Below are positions 43,883 to 52,223 of a stretch of 64,000 bases of DNA, in pieces; position 1 is the stretch's first letter; each line of letters starts with the position of its first letter. Location of the stretch: positions 1 through 64,000 of the forward strand of contig CAZAPS010000005.1 in NCBI GenBank assembly GCA_964487355.1, read 5' to 3'. The notes under the pieces are model-generated. The model had not been told where the DNA came from. It saw only the letters and a list, made by a program, of their open reading frames with translations, and searched no databases. The DNA is from JAXGYX01 sp964487355 (GTDB lineage: Bacteria; Bacillota; Clostridia; Saccharofermentanales; Fastidiosipilaceae). Both the position numbers and the translations under genes were made by a program.

Positions 43883-44443
43883 TTACTTTACTCGTTCCAT
43901 GTATTCTCCGGATCGGGTATCGATGCGGATTTTCTCGCCTTCGTTAATGAAGAGCGGAACCTTGACGATCGCTCCGGTCTCCACCTCGGCGTTTTTCGTC
44001 ACATTCGTCGCCGTGTCACCCTTCACTCCGGGTTCGGTATGAGTGATCTCCAGCTCAACGAACAACGGCAGTTCCACACTGAAGATGTCTCCTTTATGTG
44101 AAACCACCTTGCAGACCATGCCGTCCTTTAAAAATTTCAAGCCGTCGCCAATCATCTCAGCCGTGAAAGGTGTTTGATCATAACTTTCGGTGTCCATGAA
44201 ATAATAAAGGTCTCCATCCTGATAAAGGTAGGACATGTCGCGGCGCTCAAGGTAAACTTCCTCGAATTTATCATTGGGGTTGAATGAACGTTCGACCACA
44301 CTGCCGGTGCGCACATTTCTATACTTGGTCCGCACAAACGCGGCCCCTTTTCCCGGTTTGACATGTTGAAACTCCACAACCTGGTAAACACCGCCGTCCA
44401 TCTCAAAGTTCATACCGTTTCTGAAGTCACCTGCTGATATCAT
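43883..44443 (-). CDS. efp: Translation elongation factor P
   Basis: 186 residues. Three OB-like domains. The modification loop is HVKPGKGAAF with Lys32 at the tip, the residue that is 5-aminopentanolated or lysylated in other bacteria. RKMSYLYQDGD-like RRDMSYLYQDGDLYYFMD and the C-terminal signature DTRSGEYMERVK are present. It rescues ribosomes stalled on polyproline. The start ATG 44443 has AGGAGG upstream. It is the first gene of the cluster that runs to the methyltransferase. Confidence 0.96.
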   Translation of the reverse strand: MISAGDFRNGMNFEMDGGVYQVVEFQHVKPGKGAAFVRTKYRNVRTGSVVERSFNPNDKFEEVYLERRDMSYLYQDGDLYYFMDTESYDQTPFTAEMIGDGLKFLKDGMVCKVVSHKGDIFSVELPLFVELEITHTEPGVKGDTATNVTKNAEVETGAIVKVPLFINEGEKIRIDTRSGEYMERVK

Positions 44444-44593
44444 TTGAACCTCCTGGTCTGCATATCAATTTCCGCTGTCAATGTCGTTTTAGATTCTCGC
44501 GCAACCGCGCCGTTGTTGAATAAAATACGAAAAAATGCATAAACATACATTGTGAATCGTACCATACCATTCTATTTGTTTCATGAAATCCGG

Positions 44594-45514
44594 TCAATCA
44601 TTTTCCTCTTCTTTGATTCCGGCGTACTCCGCTCTCATTTTTCGCTCATCCCAACCGAGATCTTTCATCAACGCTTCACGATAGAGGCCCAGTTTGTCGC
44701 GTGAATGATCGGGCAGTCGGGGATATTGCGGATTGATCGATTCCAAATGCGCGATGACGATCTCGGAGATCACAAATTTAGCATACCATTTGCGATTGCC
44801 CGGAATGACATACCAGGGGCAGTTCGAGGTCGACGTCTCGTTGAGCGCGTCTTCAAAGGCGCGCATATAATCGTCCCATAGATCCCGCTCTGCTATATCC
44901 GACTCCGAAAATTTCCAGTTTTTCGCGTCATTCTCAATCCTGCCCAAAAAACGTTTGGCCTGTTCGTCTTTGCTGATATTCAGAAAAAACTTGATGACGG
45001 TTGTCCCATTTTGATAAAGATGGTTCTCCCAGTCTCGAATCTGCTCATACCGTTTGCGCCAAATCTTCTCGGTCGCGCGCTGTGGCAACGGCTGTTTCTC
45101 CGGCAGGTCCCGCACCCTGGCGATCAACACCTCCTCATAATGAGAGCGGTTGAAAATTCCGATGTGTCCCCGTTCGGGCAGAGCCATTTGACAGCGCCAC
45201 AAATAATCGTGCGCCAATTCAGTCTTTGAAGGTTGTTTGAAACTGACGACTTTGACACCTTGTGGATTGACACCACTCATCACATGTTTGATCACGCTGT
45301 CTTTGCCCGCGGCGTCCATACCTTGAAAGACGAGGAGCAGGCTTTCGGTTCCGTCGGCATAAAAGCGATCCTGTAACTTGAACATTCGGTCGCGGTTTTC
45401 CGCCAGCAGTTCGGCGCCCTCTGATTTGTCGCTCGGCCCGCCTTTTATTTCTTTTGGAAAATCACCTAGTTTAACCCGTTCGGTTTCCGGCACACAAAAA
45501 CGGCTGATGTCCAT
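44594..45514 (-). CDS. ppk2: Polyphosphate kinase 2 family nucleotide phosphotransferase
   Basis: 306 residues. Walker A FQGMDAAGKDSVIKH, Walker B region GHIGIFNRSHYEEVL, and the lid segment LGRIENDAKNWKFSESD. PPK2 enzymes move phosphate between polyphosphate and nucleotides; the single-domain type mostly makes NDP or NTP from AMP/ADP. The start is ATG 45514 after AAGGGGTGA. It is divergent from the enoyl reductase. With the membrane pyrophosphatase, this suggests use of PPi and polyphosphate as energy stores, which is inference. Confidence 0.92.
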   Translation of the reverse strand: MDISRFCVPETERVKLGDFPKEIKGGPSDKSEGAELLAENRDRMFKLQDRFYADGTESLLLVFQGMDAAGKDSVIKHVMSGVNPQGVKVVSFKQPSKTELAHDYLWRCQMALPERGHIGIFNRSHYEEVLIARVRDLPEKQPLPQRATEKIWRKRYEQIRDWENHLYQNGTTVIKFFLNISKDEQAKRFLGRIENDAKNWKFSESDIAERDLWDDYMRAFEDALNETSTSNCPWYVIPGNRKWYAKFVISEIVIAHLESINPQYPRLPDHSRDKLGLYREALMKDLGWDERKMRAEYAGIKEEEND

Positions 45515-45581
45515 CTTTCTCACCCCTTCTCACTTTTTACAGTTTCATTTGTCGGCTGGCCGCCTGGTCACGACAAAGATT

Positions 45582-45590
45582 TGTTATAAT
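45582..45590 (+). promoter_or_regulatory. Extended -10 promoter of the enoyl-CoA reductase
   Basis: TGTTATAAT (TG-n-TATAAT) at 45582-45590, 62 bases before the start codon. A TGGTCA at 45565-45570 is too close to be a good -35. Confidence 0.55.
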
Positions 45591-45652
45591 CGACATATCC
45601 AGGATAACATGTTTTCAATACATTATGACGCGCCCGCGTGAAGGAGTCGATT

Positions 45653-46816
45653 ATGATCGTAAAACCGAAAATTCGCAATTTTTTATGTCTGACCGCACAT
45701 CCGGATGGCTGTGCCGAGAGCGTCCGCCGACAAATTGATTATGTTCGTTCCCGTCCCTCGGTGGAAGGCGCCAAGCGTGTTTTGATCATCGGTTCCTCCA
45801 CCGGGTACGGACTGGCCTCGCGCATCGCCTGCGCGTTTGGCTGTGGGGCCGACACAGTCGGTGTCATGTTCGAAAAACCGGCCAGCGGCAAGCGCACCGC
45901 GAGTGCCGGGTTTTACAACAACCGGGCATTCGAAAAAGAGGCGAAAGTGGCCGGATTGATGGCGGAAACGCTTAACGGTGACGCATATTCCAACGAAGTG
46001 AAAGGTCAGGCCATCGCGTTGATCAAAGAAAAGCTGGGCACGGTCGATCTGGTGATTTACAGTCTCGCCTCACCTCGCCGCACCGACCGCGACGGCGTGA
46101 CCTGGTCCTCCGTGATCAAACCCACCGGCCGGCCTTACGAAGGCAAGACACTCAACCTGTCCGACAACACCGTGGAAATGGCGAGATTGGAGCCCGCCAC
46201 GGATGAAGAGATCGAGGCGACGGTCAAGGTCATGGGCGGCGAGGATTGGATGGAGTGGATCCGCCGGCTGGACGACGCGGGTGTGCTGAGTCCGGGCGCG
46301 ACCACATTCGCGTATTCTTATATTGGCCCATCCATCACCAACGCGATTTATAGAGACGGCACGATCGGCAAGGCGAAAGAGGACTTGTACCGCACGGCGG
46401 ATGAGATCAGCGAGCGATTCAACGCGCAAAATTACAAAGCGCTTGTCGCGGTGAACAAAGCGGTTGTCACACAGGCCAGCGCGGCCATTCCATCGGTCAC
46501 CTTGTATTTATCGATTCTATACAAAGTGATGAAAGCCGCCGGCAACCACGAGGGCTGCATCGAACAGATGTACCGTCTGCTGGCGGAGAAGATCTATGTG
46601 CCGGACACCCCGCTGGACGAGCGCGGGCTGGTGCGCATGGACGATTGGGAGATGTTGCCCGAGATCCAGCGAGAGGTCCTGGAGCTTTGGGAGAAGGTGG
46701 ACAGTGACACGGTCGCCGCGTTGACGGACATCGCCGGTTACTGGGAGGATTTCCATAATCTGTTCGGCTTTGGCTATGACAACATAGACTACGAAAAAGA
46801 TGTCGACATATCATGA
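45653..46816 (+). CDS. fabV: NADH-dependent trans-2-enoyl-CoA reductase (TER/FabV)
   Basis: 387 residues. The Rossmann motif is VLIIGSSTGYGLASRIACAFG, and the active-site tyrosine and lysine lie in YSYIGPSITNAIYRDGTIGKAKEDL (Y-x8-K). VIYSLASPRRTD and PTGRPYEGKTL are family hallmarks. It reduces crotonyl-CoA or other 2-enoyl thioesters with NADH, either in fatty acid synthesis or in butyrate formation. No other butyrate gene is near, so the role is open. ATG 45653 is six bases after GAAGGAG. Confidence 0.93.
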   Translation: MIVKPKIRNFLCLTAHPDGCAESVRRQIDYVRSRPSVEGAKRVLIIGSSTGYGLASRIACAFGCGADTVGVMFEKPASGKRTASAGFYNNRAFEKEAKVAGLMAETLNGDAYSNEVKGQAIALIKEKLGTVDLVIYSLASPRRTDRDGVTWSSVIKPTGRPYEGKTLNLSDNTVEMARLEPATDEEIEATVKVMGGEDWMEWIRRLDDAGVLSPGATTFAYSYIGPSITNAIYRDGTIGKAKEDLYRTADEISERFNAQNYKALVAVNKAVVTQASAAIPSVTLYLSILYKVMKAAGNHEGCIEQMYRLLAEKIYVPDTPLDERGLVRMDDWEMLPEIQREVLELWEKVDSDTVAALTDIAGYWEDFHNLFGFGYDNIDYEKDVDIS

Positions 46817-46843
46817 ACAGATGATCTGAAATAAGGCGCGCAC

Positions 46844-46895
46844 AAAAAGGGGATTGTCTCAGGGCACAAAAATGTGTCATGAGACAATCCCTTTT
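46844..46895. terminator. Bidirectional intrinsic terminator between fabV and the lipoprotein gene
   Basis: GGGATTGTCTCA (46850-46861) pairs with TGAGACAATCCC (46880-46891). It is flanked by A and T runs on both sides, so it can stop both convergent transcripts. A small inner hairpin CACA/TGTG lies in the loop. Confidence 0.8.
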
Positions 46896-46945
46896 GAATC
46901 ATTCGACCGTGCCGGTGAAGGCGAACGGAATGTCGGTCGACCGGC

Positions 46946-47620
46946 TTACGTCTCCGGTTTTTTGATCGGTTCAATGTCGTTGTAATCAGAAAAATCAGTG
47001 ACGATCTCCACAATCTCCTCATTGGTGTCATCTTTCGCCTTGATATGGCTCTCGATTCGTTTGATATATTGACCGGTGCTGTCAGGTGTCACCACAATCT
47101 TCATTTGAAAGATATCTTTGTTCGTCTGCTTCGCCTCTTCATTGGGAACAAAACCTTGAAATTTAACGGAATACGCATAGGTCAGATCATCAAAAACTCC
47201 TTGGTGAAAACCTTCAAAAGTCAACGTGTCGTTTTCCTTGGATGAGACAAATTGGTCATGATCCAGGACCTGCAGCACTTCCGAGTAGCCTATCACCGTG
47301 ATCGTTTGTTTGTCGACGACTTGGTAGTGGACCCCATCGGTCGACACCATGTCCTGCCCGTTCACCCGCAACAGATGGATGGTCTCTCCACCTTCTTCCT
47401 GTTTGAGACGGGTGTTGCCGGTTTCCTCATTGTGATCCATCACGATATTCTTTCCCGTATTGTCCAGACTCAACGAAGTTTGAGAGTGGTAGGAAGTGAC
47501 GGCACCCATATTGGCAAGCAGAGTCTGACGGATTTGCTCAGCCTTTTCATCTTTTTTACAGGCGCTGAGACCAATCGCGCAAACAAAAACCAAAAATAAT
47601 GTCATCGCTTTTTTCAGCAT
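46946..47620 (-). CDS. Putative lipoprotein, LolA/DUF6612-like
   Basis: 224 residues. Signal peptide with lipobox LSAC followed by KKDEK. The mature protein is rich in beta strands and polar residues and has short segments such as TSYHSQTSLSLDN and DTLTFEGFHQGVFDDLTYAYSVKF that resemble LolA-like lipoproteins of Firmicutes. Function is unknown; such proteins sit on the outer face of the membrane. It has its own Shine-Dalgarno (GAAAGGA) and appears to be a single-gene unit. Confidence 0.75.
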   Translation of the reverse strand: MLKKAMTLFLVFVCAIGLSACKKDEKAEQIRQTLLANMGAVTSYHSQTSLSLDNTGKNIVMDHNEETGNTRLKQEEGGETIHLLRVNGQDMVSTDGVHYQVVDKQTITVIGYSEVLQVLDHDQFVSSKENDTLTFEGFHQGVFDDLTYAYSVKFQGFVPNEEAKQTNKDIFQMKIVVTPDSTGQYIKRIESHIKAKDDTNEEIVEIVTDFSDYNDIEPIKKPET

Positions 47621-47872
47621 GATTCGGATTTCCTTTCTTTTATAAAAGAAATGTAATGTTACGGATATATTACTTCCCCGTAACGTATTAATAAATAAAT
47701 CATTATTTTGCTAATAATGCAAGTTTTTCGCAAAAATCAACCTGATTTATGTATAAATACCTATGATATTGATCATTTTTTTGCGCGACAACAAAAATTT
47801 AACGATTCGCGACGTAAATAGCCACGATCGACAACAGCGGGCACGAGCCCGGGAAAATCGAATTTCTCCCTC
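47621..47872. other. AT-rich intergenic region with an inverted repeat
   Basis: The 252 bases between the lipoprotein gene and the copper promoter hold no gene. GTTACGG (47658-47664) and CCGTAAC (47678-47684) form a 7-base inverted repeat with a 13-base spacer, about 40-65 bases upstream of the lipoprotein start. It could be an operator or a weak hairpin. No clear promoter for the lipoprotein was identified. Confidence 0.4.
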
Positions 47873-47901
47873 TTTACAACACCCCTCCCCGGGTGTAGTA
47901 T
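47873..47901 (+). promoter_or_regulatory. Copper promoter with CsoR-like operator in the spacer
   Basis: A -35 TTTACA (47873-47878) and -10 TAGTAT (47896-47901) are separated by 17 bases. The spacer is filled by the palindrome ACACCC-CTCCCC-GGGTGT (47879-47896), a G/C-rich inverted repeat of the CsoR operator type. CsoR, encoded at the end of the operon, would block RNA polymerase when copper-free and release on Cu(I). Confidence 0.75.
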
Positions 47902-47974
47902 ATAGAGAGATTCGTTATATCCGACCGGCCGCGCAAAAGCGCCGGCCCATGATTTTAGAAAAGTGGTGATCTAC

Positions 47975-50695
47975 TTGTCCAAACAGACACAGACAAAGCC
48001 GGAGGTAGACAAGGCTCTGCAAGCTGAGAAATATATTGTCAGCGGCATGACTTGCGCTGCCTGTCAGGCAAACATTCAAAAAGCGGTGAGCAAGCTCGAC
48101 GGAGTCGAGGACGCAGAGGTCAATTTGTTGACCAATGAAATGAGCGTGCGCTTTGATCCCAACGCGGTCGATTCCGATCGAATCATCAGCGCCGTGGAGA
48201 GGATCGGCTATGGAGCAGGTGTCGACGCGAAGGGTCAGAAACAAGTGAGCACCTCAGCCGCGTCGGCTCAGGCGGACCGTTCCATCTCCGGAGCGGCAAA
48301 GAGCGACGCAAGTCCACCGGCGCAAAACCGCGCCAGCCGCGCGGCCTGGGAGACCGCGAGACAGCTTAAAAGACAATTAATTGTGGGCCTGTTATGGTTG
48401 CTGCCCTTAATGTACATAACGATGGGCGGCATGATCGGGCTTCCTCTGCCCTCCTTCTTGAGCGGTCACGAAAACGCCGTTAATTACGCTTTTACACAGT
48501 TGCTGCTGACCCTGCCGGTGCTCTTTGTCAACCGTTCGTATTTTCGCAGTGGCTTTAAAGGTCTGACCCATCTGCTACCCAATATGGATTCCCTGATCGC
48601 GGTCGGCTCCTCCGCCGCCGTCATTTACGGGATCTTCGCGATCTACCGCATGGCGTATGGAACCGGCCACGGTGACATGAGTCTGGTCGACCATTATTAT
48701 CATCAGTTGTACTTTGAGTCCGCCGCCATGATTCTGGTCATCATCACGATCGGTAAATATTTGGAGGCCCGCTCAAAAGGGCACACATCAGACGCGATCA
48801 CGAAACTGATCGAACTGGCTCCGGCGGAAGCTGAGGTCTTGATAGACGGCGAGGTGACCGTCGTGCCGGTACAGCAGATCATGCCGGGTGATCTTGTGCA
48901 GATTCGCCCCGGAGCGTCGATTCCGGTCGACGGTGTGATTGAGTCCGGACACGCCTCGCTGGACGAGTCGGCGCTGACCGGTGAAAGCTTGCCCGCCGAA
49001 CGCGGTGTCGGTGAGAAAGTGACAGCGGGGACCGTCAGCCGAGGTGGATATTTTACCTTCCGCACCACAAATGTCGGCGACGACACTGATCTGGCGAAAA
49101 TTATCCGTCTGGTTGAAGAGGCAGCCGCGTCCAAAGCGCCCATCTCCCGATTGGTCGATCGCATAGCGGCGATTTTCGTCCCGGTGGTGTTGGCCATCGC
49201 CCTTGTCGTCTTGATCGTCTGGTTGTTGACCGGAAATGGTTTGGAGATCGCCCTCAACATGTCAATTTCCGTGCTCGTCATCTCCTGCCCCTGTGCTTTG
49301 GGATTGGCAACTCCGTTGGCGATCATGGCCGGGACCGGCCAGGGCAGTCGACACAATGTGCTCATCAAGTCCGGAGAGGCTTTGGAGACGATGCACAATA
49401 TTCAGACAGTGGTTTTGGATAAAACCGGAACCATCACCGCCGGACATCCGGTCGTGACCGACGTGCTCCCCTCGGAAAGCCACACAAGCGAAGAGTTGCT
49501 GACTTTGGCCGCCGGCATCGAACAACATTCCGAGCACATTTTGGCGGAAGCAATCATGGCCTACGCCGCTAAACAAAACATCACCCGCCCTGAATGCGTC
49601 AATTTCCAAAACATCCCCGGACGCGGCGTCGAGGCGGTTGTGAACGGACGGACCGGCCGTGGAGGAAACTTTGTCTTCGCCACGGAAATTTTGGGAAATT
49701 CAGTGGCTGATCAACTTCTAAACGAGCAAAATATCGCGCTCGCCGATCAGGGCAAAACCCCTTTGTACTTTTTTGAGGATGACCGTTATGTCGGCGCCAT
49801 TGCCTTGGCCGATCCGATTAAAAAAGGAAGCGCGGAAGCCATCCGGGCGCTGCGTGAGAATGGTCTGAAAGTCGTTATGTTGACCGGTGACAACCATCGC
49901 ACTGCGCGGGCGATCCAGCATAAACTGGGACTCGAAGATGTTGTCTCCGACGTGCTGCCTGACGAAAAGGCCGCCGTGGTTCAGTCCTTGCAGAAAGACG
50001 GGGCGCTGGTCGCCATGGTTGGAGACGGCATCAACGACGCTCCGGCTTTGGAAAGAGCCAATGTTGGCGTCGCGATCGGTTCCGGAACAGATGTGGCGAT
50101 CGAATCAGCGGACATTGTTTTGATGAAAAACGATCTGCGGGATGTGGTCACCGCGATTTCGCTCAGCAAGGCGACCATGCGCAACATCCGTCAAAACCTA
50201 TTCTGGGCGTTTATTTACAATGTGCTCGGCATACCGATCGCGGCCGGTTTGTTGCAGCCTTCATTTGGCATCAGCTTAAATCCGATGTTGGGAGCCACCG
50301 CGATGGCGCTCAGTTCATTGTTTGTCGTCGGCAACGCGTTGCGCCTTACCCGTTGGAAACCGGTTCCACTGCCGGCGGCTGAACCGGAGCGGGTGAACGA
50401 TCCGTTGCTCCAACCACAAAATGATCAAAATTATCAACAAAACTCACAAAAAAGTCCACAAGGAGGAACATCCATGAACAAGCAATATATTTTACAGATC
50501 AACGGCATGTCCTGCGGTCACTGCTCGGCGGCTGTCACCAAAGCTTTGAAAGCCGTACCCGGAGTCTTGGACGCCGAAGTCAATCTGGAAGAGAAAAACG
50601 CGACAGTCAGCGCCGGCGAAAATGTGCTGGCGGAGGATCTTGACAAGGCAGTCGTTGAAGCCGGATACGAAGTGGAATCCGTCAACGAGAAATAA
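47975..50695 (+). CDS. copA: Copper-exporting P1B-type ATPase CopA with C-terminal CopZ domain
   Basis: About 906 residues. An N-terminal HMA domain with GMTCAAC, an Ala/Ser-rich linker, eight membrane helices with the ion-binding CPC (SCPCALGLATP), phosphorylation site DKTGTITAG, GDNHRTARAI, MVGDGINDAPAL, and the late membrane MALSSLF motif. A Q/N-rich linker then joins a second HMA domain with GMSCGHC that looks like a complete CopZ chaperone (from codon 50474). It exports Cu(I) from the cytoplasm. Start choice: TTG 47975 after GGTGAT; GTG 47963 and 47966 are in frame without a ribosome site. The next gene is csoR. Confidence 0.94.
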   Translation: MSKQTQTKPEVDKALQAEKYIVSGMTCAACQANIQKAVSKLDGVEDAEVNLLTNEMSVRFDPNAVDSDRIISAVERIGYGAGVDAKGQKQVSTSAASAQADRSISGAAKSDASPPAQNRASRAAWETARQLKRQLIVGLLWLLPLMYITMGGMIGLPLPSFLSGHENAVNYAFTQLLLTLPVLFVNRSYFRSGFKGLTHLLPNMDSLIAVGSSAAVIYGIFAIYRMAYGTGHGDMSLVDHYYHQLYFESAAMILVIITIGKYLEARSKGHTSDAITKLIELAPAEAEVLIDGEVTVVPVQQIMPGDLVQIRPGASIPVDGVIESGHASLDESALTGESLPAERGVGEKVTAGTVSRGGYFTFRTTNVGDDTDLAKIIRLVEEAAASKAPISRLVDRIAAIFVPVVLAIALVVLIVWLLTGNGLEIALNMSISVLVISCPCALGLATPLAIMAGTGQGSRHNVLIKSGEALETMHNIQTVVLDKTGTITAGHPVVTDVLPSESHTSEELLTLAAGIEQHSEHILAEAIMAYAAKQNITRPECVNFQNIPGRGVEAVVNGRTGRGGNFVFATEILGNSVADQLLNEQNIALADQGKTPLYFFEDDRYVGAIALADPIKKGSAEAIRALRENGLKVVMLTGDNHRTARAIQHKLGLEDVVSDVLPDEKAAVVQSLQKDGALVAMVGDGINDAPALERANVGVAIGSGTDVAIESADIVLMKNDLRDVVTAISLSKATMRNIRQNLFWAFIYNVLGIPIAAGLLQPSFGISLNPMLGATAMALSSLFVVGNALRLTRWKPVPLPAAEPERVNDPLLQPQNDQNYQQNSQKSPQGGTSMNKQYILQINGMSCGHCSAAVTKALKAVPGVLDAEVNLEEKNATVSAGENVLAEDLDKAVVEAGYEVESVNEK
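50474..50695 (+). CDS. copZ: CopZ-like copper chaperone, possible internal start in copA
   Basis: The last 73 codons of the copA frame form a typical CopZ: MNKQYILQINGMSCGHC, AVTKALKAVPGVLDAEVNL and a final YEVESVNEK. AAGGAGG (50460-50466) stands seven bases before ATG 50474, a near-ideal ribosome site for a separate protein. No stop codon interrupts the frame between the pump and this ATG. A free chaperone could therefore be made in addition to the fused form. This is inference from sequence; it needs protein data. Confidence 0.6.
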   Translation: MNKQYILQINGMSCGHCSAAVTKALKAVPGVLDAEVNLEEKNATVSAGENVLAEDLDKAVVEAGYEVESVNEK

Positions 50696-50718
50696 GGCGA
50701 CAATCATTCGCCATATCA

Positions 50719-50748
50719 AGGCGGCGGGATAGACCGCCGCCTTTTTTT
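50719..50748 (+). terminator. Terminator/attenuator between copA and csoR
   Basis: AGGCGGCGG (50719-50727) pairs with CCGCCGCCT (50734-50742), followed by seven T (50742-50748). The csoR Shine-Dalgarno AGGAGGT begins at 50749, right after the T run, so csoR depends on read-through or on another promoter not seen here. Confidence 0.85.
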
Positions 50749-50760
50749 AGGAGGTCAGCC

Positions 50761-51036
50761 ATGCAAGCGGACAAGGCTAAAAACATTCGACTGTTGAAAA
50801 CCGCTCGGGGTCAGCTGGACGGTATCATCCGCATGATGGAAGATGATCGGTATTGTATCGACATTTCCAATCAGCTAATGGCCACCCAGGCAATTTTGAA
50901 AAAAACAAATCAAAATGTGCTGCGTGCCCATTTGGAAAATTGTGTGGTCAACGCGCTGACAGGTGATGACAGCGACGACGCGGGCACGAAAATTCGGGAA
51001 ATCATGGAGGTCATCGAGAAAATCTCCGGGAAATAA
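50761..51036 (+). CDS. csoR: Copper-sensing repressor CsoR
   Basis: 91 residues, all helical. The three Cu(I) ligands are in place: Cys in DDRYCIDIS, and His and Cys in RAHLENCV. It represses copper efflux genes when copper is low. It sits directly behind copA with AGGAGGT five bases before ATG 50761. The candidate operator is at 47879-47896 upstream of copA. Confidence 0.93.
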   Translation: MQADKAKNIRLLKTARGQLDGIIRMMEDDRYCIDISNQLMATQAILKKTNQNVLRAHLENCVVNALTGDDSDDAGTKIREIMEVIEKISGK

Positions 51037-51094
51037 TGGTCCTTAAATTGGGTGCGCGCAAAGTTGGGTGGGCAGTAGAACTGACCCGATTGGA

Positions 51095-52201
51095 TCAGGA
51101 GTTCAACACGATCACACGTTTGGTGGATTGTGTCAGCACGTCAAACCGATCGGTCCGCACCACGCCGACGTCTTCGATGCGCACACCGCCCAGCCCCGGT
51201 AAATAAATTCCGGGTTCGACCGACAGCACGGCCCCCGCCGGAATGGGGTCGAGACAGCTTGGGGAGAAATTCGGATTTTCGTGAATCAACAATCCAAGAC
51301 TGTGCCCCAGACTGTGGCCAAAATATTGGGCGTAGCCGGCCTCATCGATCACCCGGCGGGCGCTGGCGTCGCAGGCCTGTCCGGTCATTCCGGCCCGGAT
51401 GGCGGATTCCGCCGTCAATTGGGCGTTTAGGACGATTTCATAAATCTCCAACATGCGCCGGTCAGGTTCGCCCAAAAAAATCGTGCGGGTGATGTCGGAA
51501 CAATAGCCTTGATACACGCAGCCAAAATCCAGCACAACAGTGTTTCCCCGGACCAATTCTTTGTCAGTCGCCACACCATGGGGCAACGCGCTGCGCGCGC
51601 CGGAGGCCACAATGGTCTCAAAAGACGGGCCCGACGCGCCGTGAAGACGCATAAGAAATTCAAGGCGCGCCGCCACTTCATTTTCGGTCATACCGATTTT
51701 TATTTGGGAAAGCAGTTCATCAAACGCCCGGTCGGCCAGGTCGACGGCCTTCTTGATTTTTTCGATTTCGGTCTCGTCTTTGCTCCATCTTTGTTTGTTG
51801 ATACGAGAAGAGCTTGAAACGAGTTGAATGTCGGGAAGCAGTTCTTGCAATTCCCGGTACGCAGAGACCGTCAAGTCGTGATCTTCGACACCGATTCTCC
51901 GCCACTTTCTCTCCAGCGCGATTTTAGCGAATCCACGCAACTTACTTCCTTGAATTTCCACGATCTCTTGTCCGGCGCATTGTGACGCGGCCTGCTCACT
52001 GTATCGGCTGTCCACCAACAAGGTGGATCCGTTTACGGACAGCGCCGTGAGTGATTCTGTCCCGCTAAAGCCGGTAAAGTATCTTGTGTTTTCGCGCGAT
52101 GACAGCATGACACAGTCCAACCGCTCCTCGTCAAGCAACGCTTGAAGCGTCTTCCTTCTGGACGCGGTGTCCGCTGTGTTACTTAAACTCAATCCGTTCA
52201 C
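51095..52201 (-). CDS. M24 family Xaa-Pro aminopeptidase
   Basis: 368 residues. A creatinase-like N-terminal domain (RYFTGFSGTESLTALSV) and a pita-bread C-terminal domain with the five metal ligands: VVLDFGCVY, SDITRTIFLG, FGHSLGHSLGLLIHE, LSVEPGIYLPG and VRIEDVGVV. It removes N-terminal residues before proline. The start may be GTG 52201 or TTG 52192, the latter nine bases after AGGTGG. Efp often follows a pepP gene in Firmicutes; here the two are far apart. Confidence 0.92.
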   Translation of the reverse strand: MNGLSLSNTADTASRRKTLQALLDEERLDCVMLSSRENTRYFTGFSGTESLTALSVNGSTLLVDSRYSEQAASQCAGQEIVEIQGSKLRGFAKIALERKWRRIGVEDHDLTVSAYRELQELLPDIQLVSSSSRINKQRWSKDETEIEKIKKAVDLADRAFDELLSQIKIGMTENEVAARLEFLMRLHGASGPSFETIVASGARSALPHGVATDKELVRGNTVVLDFGCVYQGYCSDITRTIFLGEPDRRMLEIYEIVLNAQLTAESAIRAGMTGQACDASARRVIDEAGYAQYFGHSLGHSLGLLIHENPNFSPSCLDPIPAGAVLSVEPGIYLPGLGGVRIEDVGVVRTDRFDVLTQSTKRVIVLNS

Positions 52202-52223
52202 CCACCTTTTCTAAAATCAGCGC

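Noticed and set aside
48703..49398. 231-codon minus-strand frame inside copA
   Set aside because: Ser/Thr/Ala-rich antisense shadow of a well conserved ATPase.
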